From assembly GCF_009498455.1 (NCBI RefSeq), contig NZ_CP045644.1, forward strand, positions 1,240,001-1,304,000: 64,000 nucleotides of DNA, in the 5' to 3' direction. Of this stretch, positions 43,136-52,590 are shown in pieces (within the stretch, counting starts at the first letter, position 1; each line of letters begins with the position of its first letter). The DNA comes from Variovorax paradoxus. Its GTDB lineage: Bacteria > Pseudomonadota > Gammaproteobacteria > Burkholderiales > Burkholderiaceae_C. The notes under the pieces are model-generated. The model was not told where the DNA came from, made no database searches, and was given only the letters and a program-made list of their open reading frames with translations. A program made the translations under genes and the position numbers.

Positions 43136-44023
43136 TCAATGCAGCGTCTGCACGATCCAGTCGACGAAAGCCGCGCACTCCCAGCGCTCCAGCGTGCCCG
43201 GCTGCCAGCAGATGTAGTGGCGGTGCGGCGAGGGCACGGGCCGGTCCGACAGCGCCACCAGCCGACCCGATTCGAACCAGGCGGCGCCCAGCTTCTGGCG
43301 CACCAGCGCCACGCCGAAGCCACTCGCGGCCGCGTCGTACACGAGCCCCAGGTCGTTGAACTGCGAGCCCAGGTGCGGCTCGGGCTGGTCGATGCCGCAG
43401 CTCGCGAACCAGGTGCTCCAGGGCTCGAGCGGGCTGCGGATCAGCCGCGCGCTGGCGATCTCGGCCGCGGTGCCAAAGCCGTCGAAGGGCCCGAACTCGT
43501 TGAGGTAGCTCGGGCTGCAGGCGGGCACCACGTCTTCGCCGATGAGCAGGCGGTGCTCGCAGTCGGCATACGCGCCGATGCCGTAGCGCACCTGCAGGTC
43601 GGTCTGTTCGGCCGTGACGTCGAGCAGCGGAATCGACACATGCAGGGCCAGCTCGATGTCGGGGTAGATGTTGCGAAAGAGTTCCAGCCGCGGCATCAAA
43701 AACTGGCGGCTGAAGGTGGGCGTGACCGCCACGCTCAGGCGCGGCGCACGCAGCGCCGCGTCACGGCTGCCGGGCGTGGCCTGCTGCAGCGCGGCCAGGC
43801 CAACGCGCACATTCGCAAGGTACGCCGCACCGTCGGCCGTGAGGCTGAAGTCGCTGCGACCGAAGAGCTTGAAGCCCACGTGCGCCTCGAGCTGGCGGAT
43901 GCGGTGGCTCACGGCGCTGGCCGTCACGCACAGCTCGTCGGCCGCGCGGCCCGCATGCCGCAGCCGCGCGACGGCCTCGAAGGTCAGCAGGCATTGGATC
44001 GGAGGGATGTGGAGCAAGGCCAT
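43136..44023 (-). CDS. LysR-family transcriptional regulator (GcvA-like)
   Basis: The 295-residue protein has an N-terminal helix-turn-helix (PPIQCLLTFEAVARLRHAGRAADELCVTASAVSHRIRQLE, residues about 7-46). A two-lobe effector-binding domain follows, containing LSVAVTPTFSRQFLMPRL and the GcvA-like IDLQVRYG-type segment (here TDLQVRYGIG). It lies 18 bases downstream of the SMP-30 gene and is in the same direction as lldP-glcDEF, so it may be co-transcribed with the former and control either. The effector is unknown; glycolate, lactate or a sugar lactone product are candidates by context only. Confidence 0.9.
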   Translation of the reverse strand: MALLHIPPIQCLLTFEAVARLRHAGRAADELCVTASAVSHRIRQLEAHVGFKLFGRSDFSLTADGAAYLANVRVGLAALQQATPGSRDAALRAPRLSVAVTPTFSRQFLMPRLELFRNIYPDIELALHVSIPLLDVTAEQTDLQVRYGIGAYADCEHRLLIGEDVVPACSPSYLNEFGPFDGFGTAAEIASARLIRSPLEPWSTWFASCGIDQPEPHLGSQFNDLGLVYDAAASGFGVALVRQKLGAAWFESGRLVALSDRPVPSPHRHYICWQPGTLERWECAAFVDWIVQTLH

Positions 44024-44041
44024 CCGCGGCAGTTGCCCGAC

Positions 44042-44971
44042 TCAGTCTTCGAAGAAATTCACCGGCAGGCCCGGCGTGTCGACGCGCATCGAGAGCACCG
44101 TGCCCGAGGCCGGGCGCTGCGCCAGTTCATCGGCCGGGCGGCCCTTGCGTCCGCTGGTGACGAACAGCGTGCGCAAATCGTCGCCGCCGAAGCAGGGCAT
44201 GGTCGGGCATTGCACCGGCACCGCGATGGCCGCGACGCGCTCGCCCGTGGGCGCAAAGCGCAGCAGCTGCGCGCCTTCGAACATCGCGACCCAGTAGTGG
44301 CCGGCGGCGTCGATGGTGGCGCCGTCGGGGCGGCCGTCGTAGTGCGACGGCGCACCGGGTACCCAGCCCGCGGGCTTGGCGTCGAACTGCTGGAACACAC
44401 GCGAATGCGACAGCGTGTTGGCCTCGGCATCCCAGTCCCAGGCGCGCACCGCGTGCGCGGCGGTGTCGGCCCAGTACAGGGTGCGGTTGTCGGGCGAGAA
44501 CGCCAGGCCGTTGGCGGTGGTGACGTGTTCCAGCATCGACGTGATGTTGGGAGACACGTCGCCGGGGCGGGCGTCGAAGCAGTAGAGCGCGGCGTTGGCG
44601 CGGTCTTTCGCCTCGTTGAGCGAACCGGCCCAGAAGCGGCCGAGCGCGTCGCACTTGCCGTCGTTGAAGCGCATGGTGCGCACGTCGTGCTCCACGCGTG
44701 CCATCGCGACCAGCGGGCCGCCCCATTCACGGGCGCGGTAGATGCCGTCGCGCAGCGCGATCACGAAGCCACCGCTGCGTGCCGGCGCCATGCAGCCGGG
44801 CTCGGTGGGCAGGGCCCATCGCTCGACCGTGGCCGTGGGCGAACCGATGTCGCCGCGCGTGCGCAGCACGGCGCGGCCCGGGATGTCGAGCCAGTAGAGC
44901 GCGCGTTCGTGCGGGTGCCAGAACGGCGACTCACCCAGTTCGCAAAGGCTGTCTTCGATGGAGGTCCACAT
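44042..44971 (-). CDS. SMP-30/gluconolactonase family hydrolase
   Basis: The 309-residue six-bladed beta-propeller has the metal-ligand segments LGESPFWHP (Glu), MRFNDGKCDALGRFWAGSLN (Asn/Asp) and TTANGLAFSPDNRTLYWADT. It also has PDGATIDAAGHYWVAMFEG. The family hydrolyses sugar lactones to aldonic acids in a Ca2+ or Zn2+ dependent way. Which lactone cannot be told. The ATG at 44971 is the family start; the frame remains open upstream through the amtB terminator, which argues against a longer protein. Confidence 0.88.
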   Translation of the reverse strand: MWTSIEDSLCELGESPFWHPHERALYWLDIPGRAVLRTRGDIGSPTATVERWALPTEPGCMAPARSGGFVIALRDGIYRAREWGGPLVAMARVEHDVRTMRFNDGKCDALGRFWAGSLNEAKDRANAALYCFDARPGDVSPNITSMLEHVTTANGLAFSPDNRTLYWADTAAHAVRAWDWDAEANTLSHSRVFQQFDAKPAGWVPGAPSHYDGRPDGATIDAAGHYWVAMFEGAQLLRFAPTGERVAAIAVPVQCPTMPCFGGDDLRTLFVTSGRKGRPADELAQRPASGTVLSMRVDTPGLPVNFFED

Positions 44972-45010
44972 GGTGGGGCGATTGTGCCCCCGGCCACGCG
45001 GGCCACGGGC

Positions 45011-45047
45011 AAAAAAAAGCCCGCTGACGCCGAAGCGCTCGCGGGCT
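45011..45047 (-). terminator. strong intrinsic terminator behind amtB
   Basis: On the minus strand AGCCCGC (45047-45041) pairs with GCGGGCT (45024-45018). Inside the loop GCGC and GCGT close a UUCG tetraloop, and eight T residues follow (45018-45011). It lies 129 bases after the amtB stop and just before the SMP-30 gene, separating the two leftward units. Confidence 0.9.
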
Positions 45048-45175
45048 GAACATCCAAAGGAGACTCGCCTGAAAAAATCGGGATCTGTTGTTCTTCTTTG
45101 TATCGAAAAGGGTGGTGGTGGTCTTTGAGGAGCGGGGCCGGCGCCGTGCCGGATCACCCGCTTCCTGTGTGCGAA

Positions 45176-46609
45176 TCAGCGGTTGTAAGCCGTTTCGCCG
45201 TGCGAGGAGATGTCGAGGCCTTCGCGCTCTTCTTCTTCCGACACACGCAGGCCGAGGGTCAGGTCGGCGATCTTGAAGGCGATGAATGCCACCACGCCGG
45301 ACCACACGATCGTGAACAGCACGCTCTTGACCTGGATCCAGACCTGGCCGCCCATCGTGAAGGTGTCGGGGGTCAGGCCGCCGGTGCCGCCCAGGCCCTT
45401 GGCTGCGAACACACCGGTCAGGATGGCACCCAGGATGCCGCCCACGCCGTGCACGCCGAACACGTCGAACGCGTCGTCGGCGCCGAGCATGCGCTTGAGG
45501 CCACCCACGCCCCACAGGCAGACCAGGCCGGCCAGCAGGCCCATCACGATCGAACCCATCGGGCCGACGAAACCGGCGGCAGGCGTGACGGCCACGAGGC
45601 CGGCGACCGCACCGGACGCAGCGCCCAGCATCGAGGCCTTGCCCTTGTGCAGGCTCTCACCCAGGATCCACGACAGGGCCGCGGCGGCGGTGGCGAGCAC
45701 CGTGTTCACGAAGGCCAGGCCGGCAGCGGCGTTGGCTGCACCGGCCGAGCCGGCGTTGAAGCCGAACCAGCCGACCCACAGCAGCGAGGCGCCGACCATG
45801 GTGAGCGTGAGCGAGTGCGGCGTGAACGCTTCCTTGCCGTAGCCGACGCGCTTGCCGACCATGTAGGCACCGACCAGGCCGGCGATACCGGCGTTGATGT
45901 GCACCACGGTGCCGCCGGCGAAGTCGAGCGCGCCGTCCTTGCCCAGCAGGCCGCCGCCCCACACGATGTGGGCCATGGGCACGTAGCTGAAGGTGAACCA
46001 GATCACCGAGAACAGCAGCACGGCCGAGAACTTGGCGCGTTCTGCGAAGGCGCCGACGATCAGCGCCACGGTGATGGCCGCGAAGGTACCCTGGAAGGCG
46101 AAGAACACGTATTCGGGAATCGTGGTCAGCGCGCCGAAGGTCTCCTGCGTGATGCCCTTCATGAAGATCTTGTCGAAGCTTCCGAAGAAATTGCCGTCGC
46201 CCGTGAACGCCAGGCTGTAGCCGTAGATGGCCCACAGCAGGCTGATCAGCGAGAAGATCACGAAGACCTGCATCAGCACCGACAGCATGTTCTTGGAGCG
46301 ACCCAGGCCGCCGTAGAACAGCGCCAGGCCGGGGATGGTCATCAGGATCACGAGCAGCGTCGAGGTGAGCATCCAGGCGGTGTCGCCGGAGTCGACCTTG
46401 GGCGCAGGCGCCGCAGCCGGAGCGGCAGGCGCAGCTTCGGCGGCAGCGGGGGCTGCAGCCGCGGGAGCCGCTGCAGGAGCGGGCGCTGCAGCAGCAGGTG
46501 CCGATGCAGCCGGCGCCTCAGGAGTGGCGGCGGGTGCCTGGGCCAGCGCCGAAGTGCCGGCGACGAAGACGCTCAAGCCGAGCGCAAGAGAGACAAGAAG
46601 TTTTTTCAT
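45176..46609 (-). CDS. amtB: ammonium transporter
   Basis: The 477-residue protein has a signal peptide (MKKLLVSLALGLSVFVAGTSALA) and an unusually long, almost pure Ala/Pro linker to about residue 70. The eleven-helix Amt core follows: GLALFYGGLGRSKNML, FAFQGTFAAITVALI, GGTVVHINAGIAGLV with the pore His, FNAGSAG and GVHGVGGILGAI with the second pore His. It conducts ammonium inward and is gated by the PII protein encoded immediately upstream. The conserved C-terminal tail that contacts GlnK is present (GLDISSHGETAYNR). It forms an operon with glnK and probably the porin gene. Confidence 0.95.
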   Translation of the reverse strand: MKKLLVSLALGLSVFVAGTSALAQAPAATPEAPAASAPAAAAPAPAAAPAAAAPAAAEAAPAAPAAAPAPKVDSGDTAWMLTSTLLVILMTIPGLALFYGGLGRSKNMLSVLMQVFVIFSLISLLWAIYGYSLAFTGDGNFFGSFDKIFMKGITQETFGALTTIPEYVFFAFQGTFAAITVALIVGAFAERAKFSAVLLFSVIWFTFSYVPMAHIVWGGGLLGKDGALDFAGGTVVHINAGIAGLVGAYMVGKRVGYGKEAFTPHSLTLTMVGASLLWVGWFGFNAGSAGAANAAAGLAFVNTVLATAAAALSWILGESLHKGKASMLGAASGAVAGLVAVTPAAGFVGPMGSIVMGLLAGLVCLWGVGGLKRMLGADDAFDVFGVHGVGGILGAILTGVFAAKGLGGTGGLTPDTFTMGGQVWIQVKSVLFTIVWSGVVAFIAFKIADLTLGLRVSEEEEREGLDISSHGETAYNR

Positions 46610-46638
46610 GGTCGTTGTTCTTTCGGGCCAGGAATCGG

Positions 46639-47911
<1,273 letters not shown>

Positions 47912-47956
47912 CAGGGAACTCCTCGCAAGTGTGTTGTTGGACCTGAGCACCCTCAA

Positions 47957-47972
47957 AGCAGGGAGCGTGCCA
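47957..47972 (-). promoter_or_regulatory. sigma-54 promoter for porin-glnK-amtB
   Basis: The minus strand reads TGGCACGCTCCCTGCT, with GG at -24 and GC at -12 exactly ten bases apart, close to consensus TGGCACG-N4-TTGCW. It is 46 bases before the porin ATG. Two TTGCAC repeats ten bases apart (48055-48060, 48065-48070) and TGCAC at 48073 lie about 85-105 bases upstream, where an enhancer-binding protein would sit, but they are direct rather than inverted repeats. Confidence 0.65.
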
Positions 47973-48128
47973 AAGTGCACAAATACCGCTCCGGCCAGAG
48001 GGCGGCGATGCCCGGCGGTGAGCGCCAAATCGTTACAAGCCCTGTTTCCGGCAGTTGCACACGCTTGCACGCTGCACGGTCCTGGGCCTGCATGTCGCGG
48101 GCGCACCAACTTGGGGAGAGGGAGAAAA

Positions 48129-49667
48129 ATGAGTCTGTCTTTGGTGCAAAGCCGCGCCTTGCTCGGCCTGGAAGCCGCCGCCGTCACGGTCGAGGTGCAT
48201 CTGGCGAACGGCCTGCCGAGCTTCACGTTGGTCGGACTGGCCGAAACGGAGGTCAAGGAAGCACGCGAACGCGTGCGCTCGGCGATCCAGAACGCCGGCC
48301 TCGACTTCCCGACGAACAAGAAGATCGTCGTCAACCTTGCGCCCGCTGATTTGCCGAAGGACTCGGGCCGCTTCGACCTGCCCATCGCCCTCGGCATCCT
48401 CGCGGCCAGCGGGCAGATCGAGAACCACCGGCTGGCCGGCCACGAGTTCGCCGGCGAACTGTCGCTGTCGGGCGAGCTGCGCCCCGTGCGCGGCGCACTG
48501 GCGATGGCCGTGGCCACCTACACGCAGGGCACGGCCGTGCGGCTGGTGCTGCCCATGGACAGCGCCCACGAGGCCGCGCTGGTGCCGGGCGCCGAGGTGT
48601 TCGGGGCGCGGCACCTGCTCGACGCGGTGCGGCAATTCGTCGCCAGCGGCGGCGGGCCCGTCGATGCAAGCGACGACGGCTGGGCCCGCGTGCGCGCCGC
48701 GCCCGGCGACGGTGCGCCGCGCTATGCCGACCTGGCCGACGTCAAGGGCCACACGGGCGCCAAGCGCGCGCTCGAGATCGCCGCGGCCGGCGGCCACAGC
48801 CTGCTGATGGTGGGCGAGCCGGGTTCGGGCAAGTCGATGCTGGCGCACCGCTTCGCCGGCCTGCTGCCGCCGATGAACGTGGACGAGGCGCTGGAAAGCG
48901 CGGCCATCGCCAGCCTCGACGGCCGCCTCGCACCCGAGCGCTGGATGAGCCGCCCGACGGCCACGCCGCACCACACGGCGAGCGCGGTGGCGCTGGTGGG
49001 CGGCGGCTCGCCGCCGCGGCCGGGCGAAATCTCGCGCGCGCACCACGGCGTTCTGTTTCTGGACGAGTTCCCCGAGTTCACGCGCGCCGCCCTCGAAGCG
49101 CTGCGCGAGCCGCTGGAGACCGGCACCATCACGATCACCCGCGCCGCCCGGCGCGCGGAGTTTCCGGCGCGCTTCCAGCTCATCGCCGCCATGAACCCCT
49201 GCCCCTGCGGCTACCTCGGCTCCACGCTGAAGCCCTGCCGCTGCACGCCCGAGCGCGTCGCGCGCTACCAGAGCAAGCTCAGCGGCCCGCTGCTGGACCG
49301 CATCGACCTGCACATCGAAGTGGCGGCGGTGTCGGCGCCGCAGCTGCTCGATGCACCGGCGGGCGAATCGACCGACAGCATCCGGGCGCGCGTGGTGAGC
49401 GCGCGCGAACGCGCGCTGCGGCGCCAGGGCCATGCGAACCAGGCGCTGCAGGGCCGCGCGATCGACACCCACGCCGTGCTCGACAGCGCCGCGCGCCATC
49501 TGTTGCAGCAGGCGGCCGCGCGGCTGGGCTGGTCGGCGCGCAGCACGCACCGCGCACTGAAGGTGGCGCGCACCATCGCCGACCTCGCGGCGGAAGATGC
49601 CGTGCAGGCCGCGCATGTGGCGGAGGCGGTGCAGTACCGCCGCGCGCTGCGCACCGGCGCGCCCTGA
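48129..49667 (+). CDS. comM: YifB/ComM family Mg-chelatase-like AAA+ ATPase
   Basis: The 512-residue protein begins MSLSLVQSRALLGLEAAAV, contains NGLPSFTLVGLAETEVKEARERVRSA, Walker A GEPGSGKSML, HHGVLFLDEFPEF (Walker B) and AAMNPCPCGYLG, and ends in the Mg-chelatase C-terminal domain. ComM is a hexameric helicase that promotes branch migration during natural transformation in Vibrio and relatives. The ATG follows GGAGAGGGAG. It is divergent from the porin gene and converges with the kinase gene; no other competence gene is nearby. Confidence 0.93.
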   Translation: MSLSLVQSRALLGLEAAAVTVEVHLANGLPSFTLVGLAETEVKEARERVRSAIQNAGLDFPTNKKIVVNLAPADLPKDSGRFDLPIALGILAASGQIENHRLAGHEFAGELSLSGELRPVRGALAMAVATYTQGTAVRLVLPMDSAHEAALVPGAEVFGARHLLDAVRQFVASGGGPVDASDDGWARVRAAPGDGAPRYADLADVKGHTGAKRALEIAAAGGHSLLMVGEPGSGKSMLAHRFAGLLPPMNVDEALESAAIASLDGRLAPERWMSRPTATPHHTASAVALVGGGSPPRPGEISRAHHGVLFLDEFPEFTRAALEALREPLETGTITITRAARRAEFPARFQLIAAMNPCPCGYLGSTLKPCRCTPERVARYQSKLSGPLLDRIDLHIEVAAVSAPQLLDAPAGESTDSIRARVVSARERALRRQGHANQALQGRAIDTHAVLDSAARHLLQQAAARLGWSARSTHRALKVARTIADLAAEDAVQAAHVAEAVQYRRALRTGAP

Positions 49668-49685
49668 CCCGCCGGCCCTCTTCTG

Positions 49686-51662
49686 CTACTTGAACTCGTG
49701 GCTCACGACCGGTGCGGACTTGCTGTCCTGCACCGTCACGCGCTGGCGGTAGGCCGTGAGGTCGCCGTTGCGCACTTCGATCGTGTAGATGCCCGGGCGC
49801 AACGGCAGCGACTTGAGCGGCGGGCTCACGCCGCGGTCCGCGCCGTCGACGAAGACCTGGCCCCAGGGCCGGATGTTGAACTGCACACGGCCCATGCCGG
49901 GTGCCGCGGCCGGGGGAGGCGGTGACACGGGCGGCGCACCGGCGATCACGGTCGGCACGGGGTTCGTGGGGCCCGCGGCCGGCGGCGGCGCCGACTGGCG
50001 GTCGAACTCGGCGATCGCGTTGCGCGCCTCCCGTGCGTGCGGGCCGCGGCGGTAGCGCCGCAGGTAGGCCTCGTAGCCTTCGCGCGTGTTCTCGGCCTGC
50101 GCAAGGAGCCACGCCTCCACCTCGGCCATCACGGCGGGGTTGGCAGGAGGTGGCGGCTCGGGCTGCGCCGGCTGTGCGGGCGGGGCCTCGGGCTTGGCCG
50201 GCGGCGTCGCAGGTGGCGTGGGCGCGGCTGCGACCGGCACGTTGTCGAGCGGGCTCAGCGGGGCGCTGGCCGATGCGGCGGGCGCGGACGCCGGCGGCGC
50301 CTCCGGGGCGGCCCCGGCGGGCGGCATCGCCGCGGGCGGCGCGCCCGGATCGGACATCGGCACACCGGGCGGTGGTGCCGCGGCGATCATCGGATCGGAC
50401 GGCGCCTTGGCTGTCAGCCGCCAGCCGATCCAGCCGCCGACCGCGAACAGCGCGAGCACCAGCGCGCCCACGAGGAACCACGGCGGACGCTTCGACGGCT
50501 TCGACGGCTTCTTCGGCCGTGCGACAGGCGACGGTGCCGGCGGTGGCGGGGCCTGCACGCGCGCGGGCGCGGGCGCGGCTTCCACGGGCACGGGCTGCAC
50601 CTCGGGCGCTGGCGGTGGCATTTCGACTTCCGGCTCCGGCGCAGGCGGTTCCTGCGGCACGGGCGCCGCCACGGGCACGACAGCCGCCGCAGCAGCCGCT
50701 GCCACAGGCGCCGACCGGTCCACCACATAGAGGTCGCCCAGCTTCACCAGCCCCAGCTCGGCCGCAAAGGCGGCCACTGTCTGCGTGCGGTCCTTGCTGT
50801 GCACGGCCAGCGTGTGGTCCACCGCGGCGCAGAAGGCCGGGCTCAGGTCGTCGCGGTCCATCGACGACAGCGGCACGTAGGCGTCCTGCACGCTGCGCAC
50901 CACGGCCGAGGGCGGCGGATGGCCGGTCACGGCGCGGTACAGCACGGCGCCGAGCGCATAGAGGTCGGTCCACGCGCCCTGCAGCAGCGTGTTGTCGTCG
51001 GCGTACTGCTCGATCGGCGAGTAGCCCGACTTCACCATCACCGCGACCTCGTCGACAAGGTCGGCGATCGACTTGCGCGCGGCACCGAAGTCCAGCAGCA
51101 CCGGGCGGTCGTCCTGCTGCTGGATGAAGATGTTGTCGGGTGCGATGTCGCGGTGGAAGCACTGGCTGTGGTGCAGCGTGTCGAGCGCCCCCAGCAGCGG
51201 CCCCAGCATGCCCAGCAGCCACGGTTCGGTCAGCGTGCCGGGCTCGTTCTCGGCCAGCTTGCGCAGCGTGCGGCCCTTGTAGAGCTGGATCGCCATGTAG
51301 GCCGTGGAGTTGGCCTCCCAGAAACGATGCACGCGCACCAGCGCCGGATGGCTGAACTGCGCGAGCGTGCGCGCCTCGTTGATGAAGCTGCGCAGGCCGG
51401 CCGCGAAGGTGGCCGTGAGCCGCTCGGAGCGCACGTGCACGCTGTTGTCGCCCACGCGGCGCGCGAGCATCGAGGGCATGTATTCCTTCACCGCCACCTC
51501 GCGCTGCAGCGAGTGGTCATACGCGCGGTAGACGATGCCGAAGCCGCCTTCGCCGATGACTTCGAGCAGCTCGAACTCGTCGAGCCGGTGGCCCGTGCCG
51601 AGGGGATGGGGGCGCTCCTCCTGCGGGTCGGGCGTCGCGCTGGGGCTGGCGGGCGTCGTCAT
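49686..51662 (-). CDS. T6SS-associated Ser/Thr protein kinase (PpkA-like) with PEGA domain
   Basis: The 658-residue protein has an N-terminal Hanks-type kinase domain: glycine loop GEGGFG at 37-42, Lys59 in AVKEY, catalytic HRD at 170-172 and DFG at 191-193. A long Pro/Ala-rich linker, one membrane segment near residues 394-416, a second low-complexity stretch and a C-terminal PEGA-like beta domain (last 69 residues) follow. PpkA kinases phosphorylate FHA proteins such as Fha1 to switch on T6SS firing. Usual PpkA has a VWA C-terminal domain; the PEGA end here is different. It is the last gene of the leftward tss set, 37 bases after tagF. Confidence 0.85.
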   Translation of the reverse strand: MTTPASPSATPDPQEERPHPLGTGHRLDEFELLEVIGEGGFGIVYRAYDHSLQREVAVKEYMPSMLARRVGDNSVHVRSERLTATFAAGLRSFINEARTLAQFSHPALVRVHRFWEANSTAYMAIQLYKGRTLRKLAENEPGTLTEPWLLGMLGPLLGALDTLHHSQCFHRDIAPDNIFIQQQDDRPVLLDFGAARKSIADLVDEVAVMVKSGYSPIEQYADDNTLLQGAWTDLYALGAVLYRAVTGHPPPSAVVRSVQDAYVPLSSMDRDDLSPAFCAAVDHTLAVHSKDRTQTVAAFAAELGLVKLGDLYVVDRSAPVAAAAAAAVVPVAAPVPQEPPAPEPEVEMPPPAPEVQPVPVEAAPAPARVQAPPPPAPSPVARPKKPSKPSKRPPWFLVGALVLALFAVGGWIGWRLTAKAPSDPMIAAAPPPGVPMSDPGAPPAAMPPAGAAPEAPPASAPAASASAPLSPLDNVPVAAAPTPPATPPAKPEAPPAQPAQPEPPPPANPAVMAEVEAWLLAQAENTREGYEAYLRRYRRGPHAREARNAIAEFDRQSAPPPAAGPTNPVPTVIAGAPPVSPPPPAAAPGMGRVQFNIRPWGQVFVDGADRGVSPPLKSLPLRPGIYTIEVRNGDLTAYRQRVTVQDSKSAPVVSHEFK

Positions 51663-51699
51663 GGGATGTCTCTTTTTTCCTGCGGGTGGATCGGGCGCG

Positions 51700-52434
51700 T
51701 CATGCCCATGGCACGTGGCCTTGCGAAAACAACTGGGAGAACAGCGGCGTGTTGAGCCCGCCGCCGTGCGCCGCGGTGCGCAGCGGCGAGCCGTCGGCCT
51801 GGTTGGTCCACCAGTAACTGGTGCCGCCGAAGGGGTCGAAGCACAGCGGCAGTTCGGGCCAGCCCAGGCGCTGCTGCGCGCTCGCGCCGCGCGCACCGTG
51901 GGCTGCCGGGCCCGCCGCCGCGCCGAGGATCGAGAGGATGTCGTCCGAGCCGCCGCTGGCCGTGCGAAAGCCCGTGCGGCCCGCAGCCAGCACCTGGCTG
52001 TCGAAGAGGTCGGGCGCCACGCCATGGCGAATCGCCTGCAGCAGCGCGCTGCCGCACTGCCAGTACCACGCGGCCGAGCCCTCGAGCACGGCGGGGTGGT
52101 AGCGGCTGGCGTCCACCTGCAGCGTCACGCAGGCCGGGTAGTAGCGGCCCACGCGGTCGCAGCTGGGCGCGATGCAGCCGAACTGCACCGCGTTCACGCC
52201 GTGCGTCGCGGGAATGGCGAAGTTCCAGACCGGCGCCACCGCGTAGTGCCGCGTCATCGCGTCGGGCCAGCGCTTGAAGCTGCCCAGGCCGTTCTGCATC
52301 CAGCGGTCCCACCAGGCCTGCAGCTCGCGCGGCATGCGGCGGTAAAGAAAGTCGCCGGCCGACGGCAGCTTGCCGTACCAGCCGATCTGCTCGTCGACGG
52401 GCGACCAGGCCTGCGGAGGAAGCGCGCTGTTCAT
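51700..52434 (-). CDS. tagF: type VI secretion-associated protein TagF
   Basis: The 244-residue protein matches the TagF/ImpM family: GWYGKLPSAGDFLYRRMP near the start, WWDRWMQNGL, FGCIAPSCDRVGRYYPA and FDPFGGTSYWWTN. In Pseudomonas TagF is a post-translational repressor of T6SS that titrates Fha. Here it sits between tssM and the kinase gene, consistent with a role in the same phosphorylation circuit. The ATG at 52434 gives MNSALPPQAW; the open frame upstream lies in a repeat element. Confidence 0.9.
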   Translation of the reverse strand: MNSALPPQAWSPVDEQIGWYGKLPSAGDFLYRRMPRELQAWWDRWMQNGLGSFKRWPDAMTRHYAVAPVWNFAIPATHGVNAVQFGCIAPSCDRVGRYYPACVTLQVDASRYHPAVLEGSAAWYWQCGSALLQAIRHGVAPDLFDSQVLAAGRTGFRTASGGSDDILSILGAAAGPAAHGARGASAQQRLGWPELPLCFDPFGGTSYWWTNQADGSPLRTAAHGGGLNTPLFSQLFSQGHVPWA

Positions 52435-52450
52435 GCCCGCGCCCCTCTGT

Positions 52451-52560
52451 CTTGCTCCTTCCCCCTTTGGGGGAAGGCTGGGATGGGGGCAGGCAGAGCG
52501 CCCGATGGAAACGCCGCGTGCCCCCACCCCGACCCTCCCCCGGAAGGGGAGGGAGAAAGA
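52451..52560. repeat. palindromic intergenic repeat (REP-like) between tssM and tagF
   Basis: Two arms (about 52451-52491 and 52519-52560) are roughly 75 percent complementary, and each also holds its own hairpin: TTCCCCCTTTGGGGGAA on the left, CTCCCCCGGAAGGGGAG on the right. Elements of this CCCC/GGGG style are common between genes in Burkholderiales. It lies inside the T6SS operon and may affect readthrough or mRNA stability between tssM and tagF. Confidence 0.75.
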
Positions 52561-52590
52561 GGGCACGCCGCGCGCACGATGTGGTTCATC

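Noticed and set aside
48055..48077. Canonical NtrC dyad upstream of the porin-glnK-amtB operon
   Set aside because: The TTGCAC/TGCAC units are direct repeats, not the GCAC-N-GTGC inverted arrangement, so they are only mentioned as possible enhancer elements.
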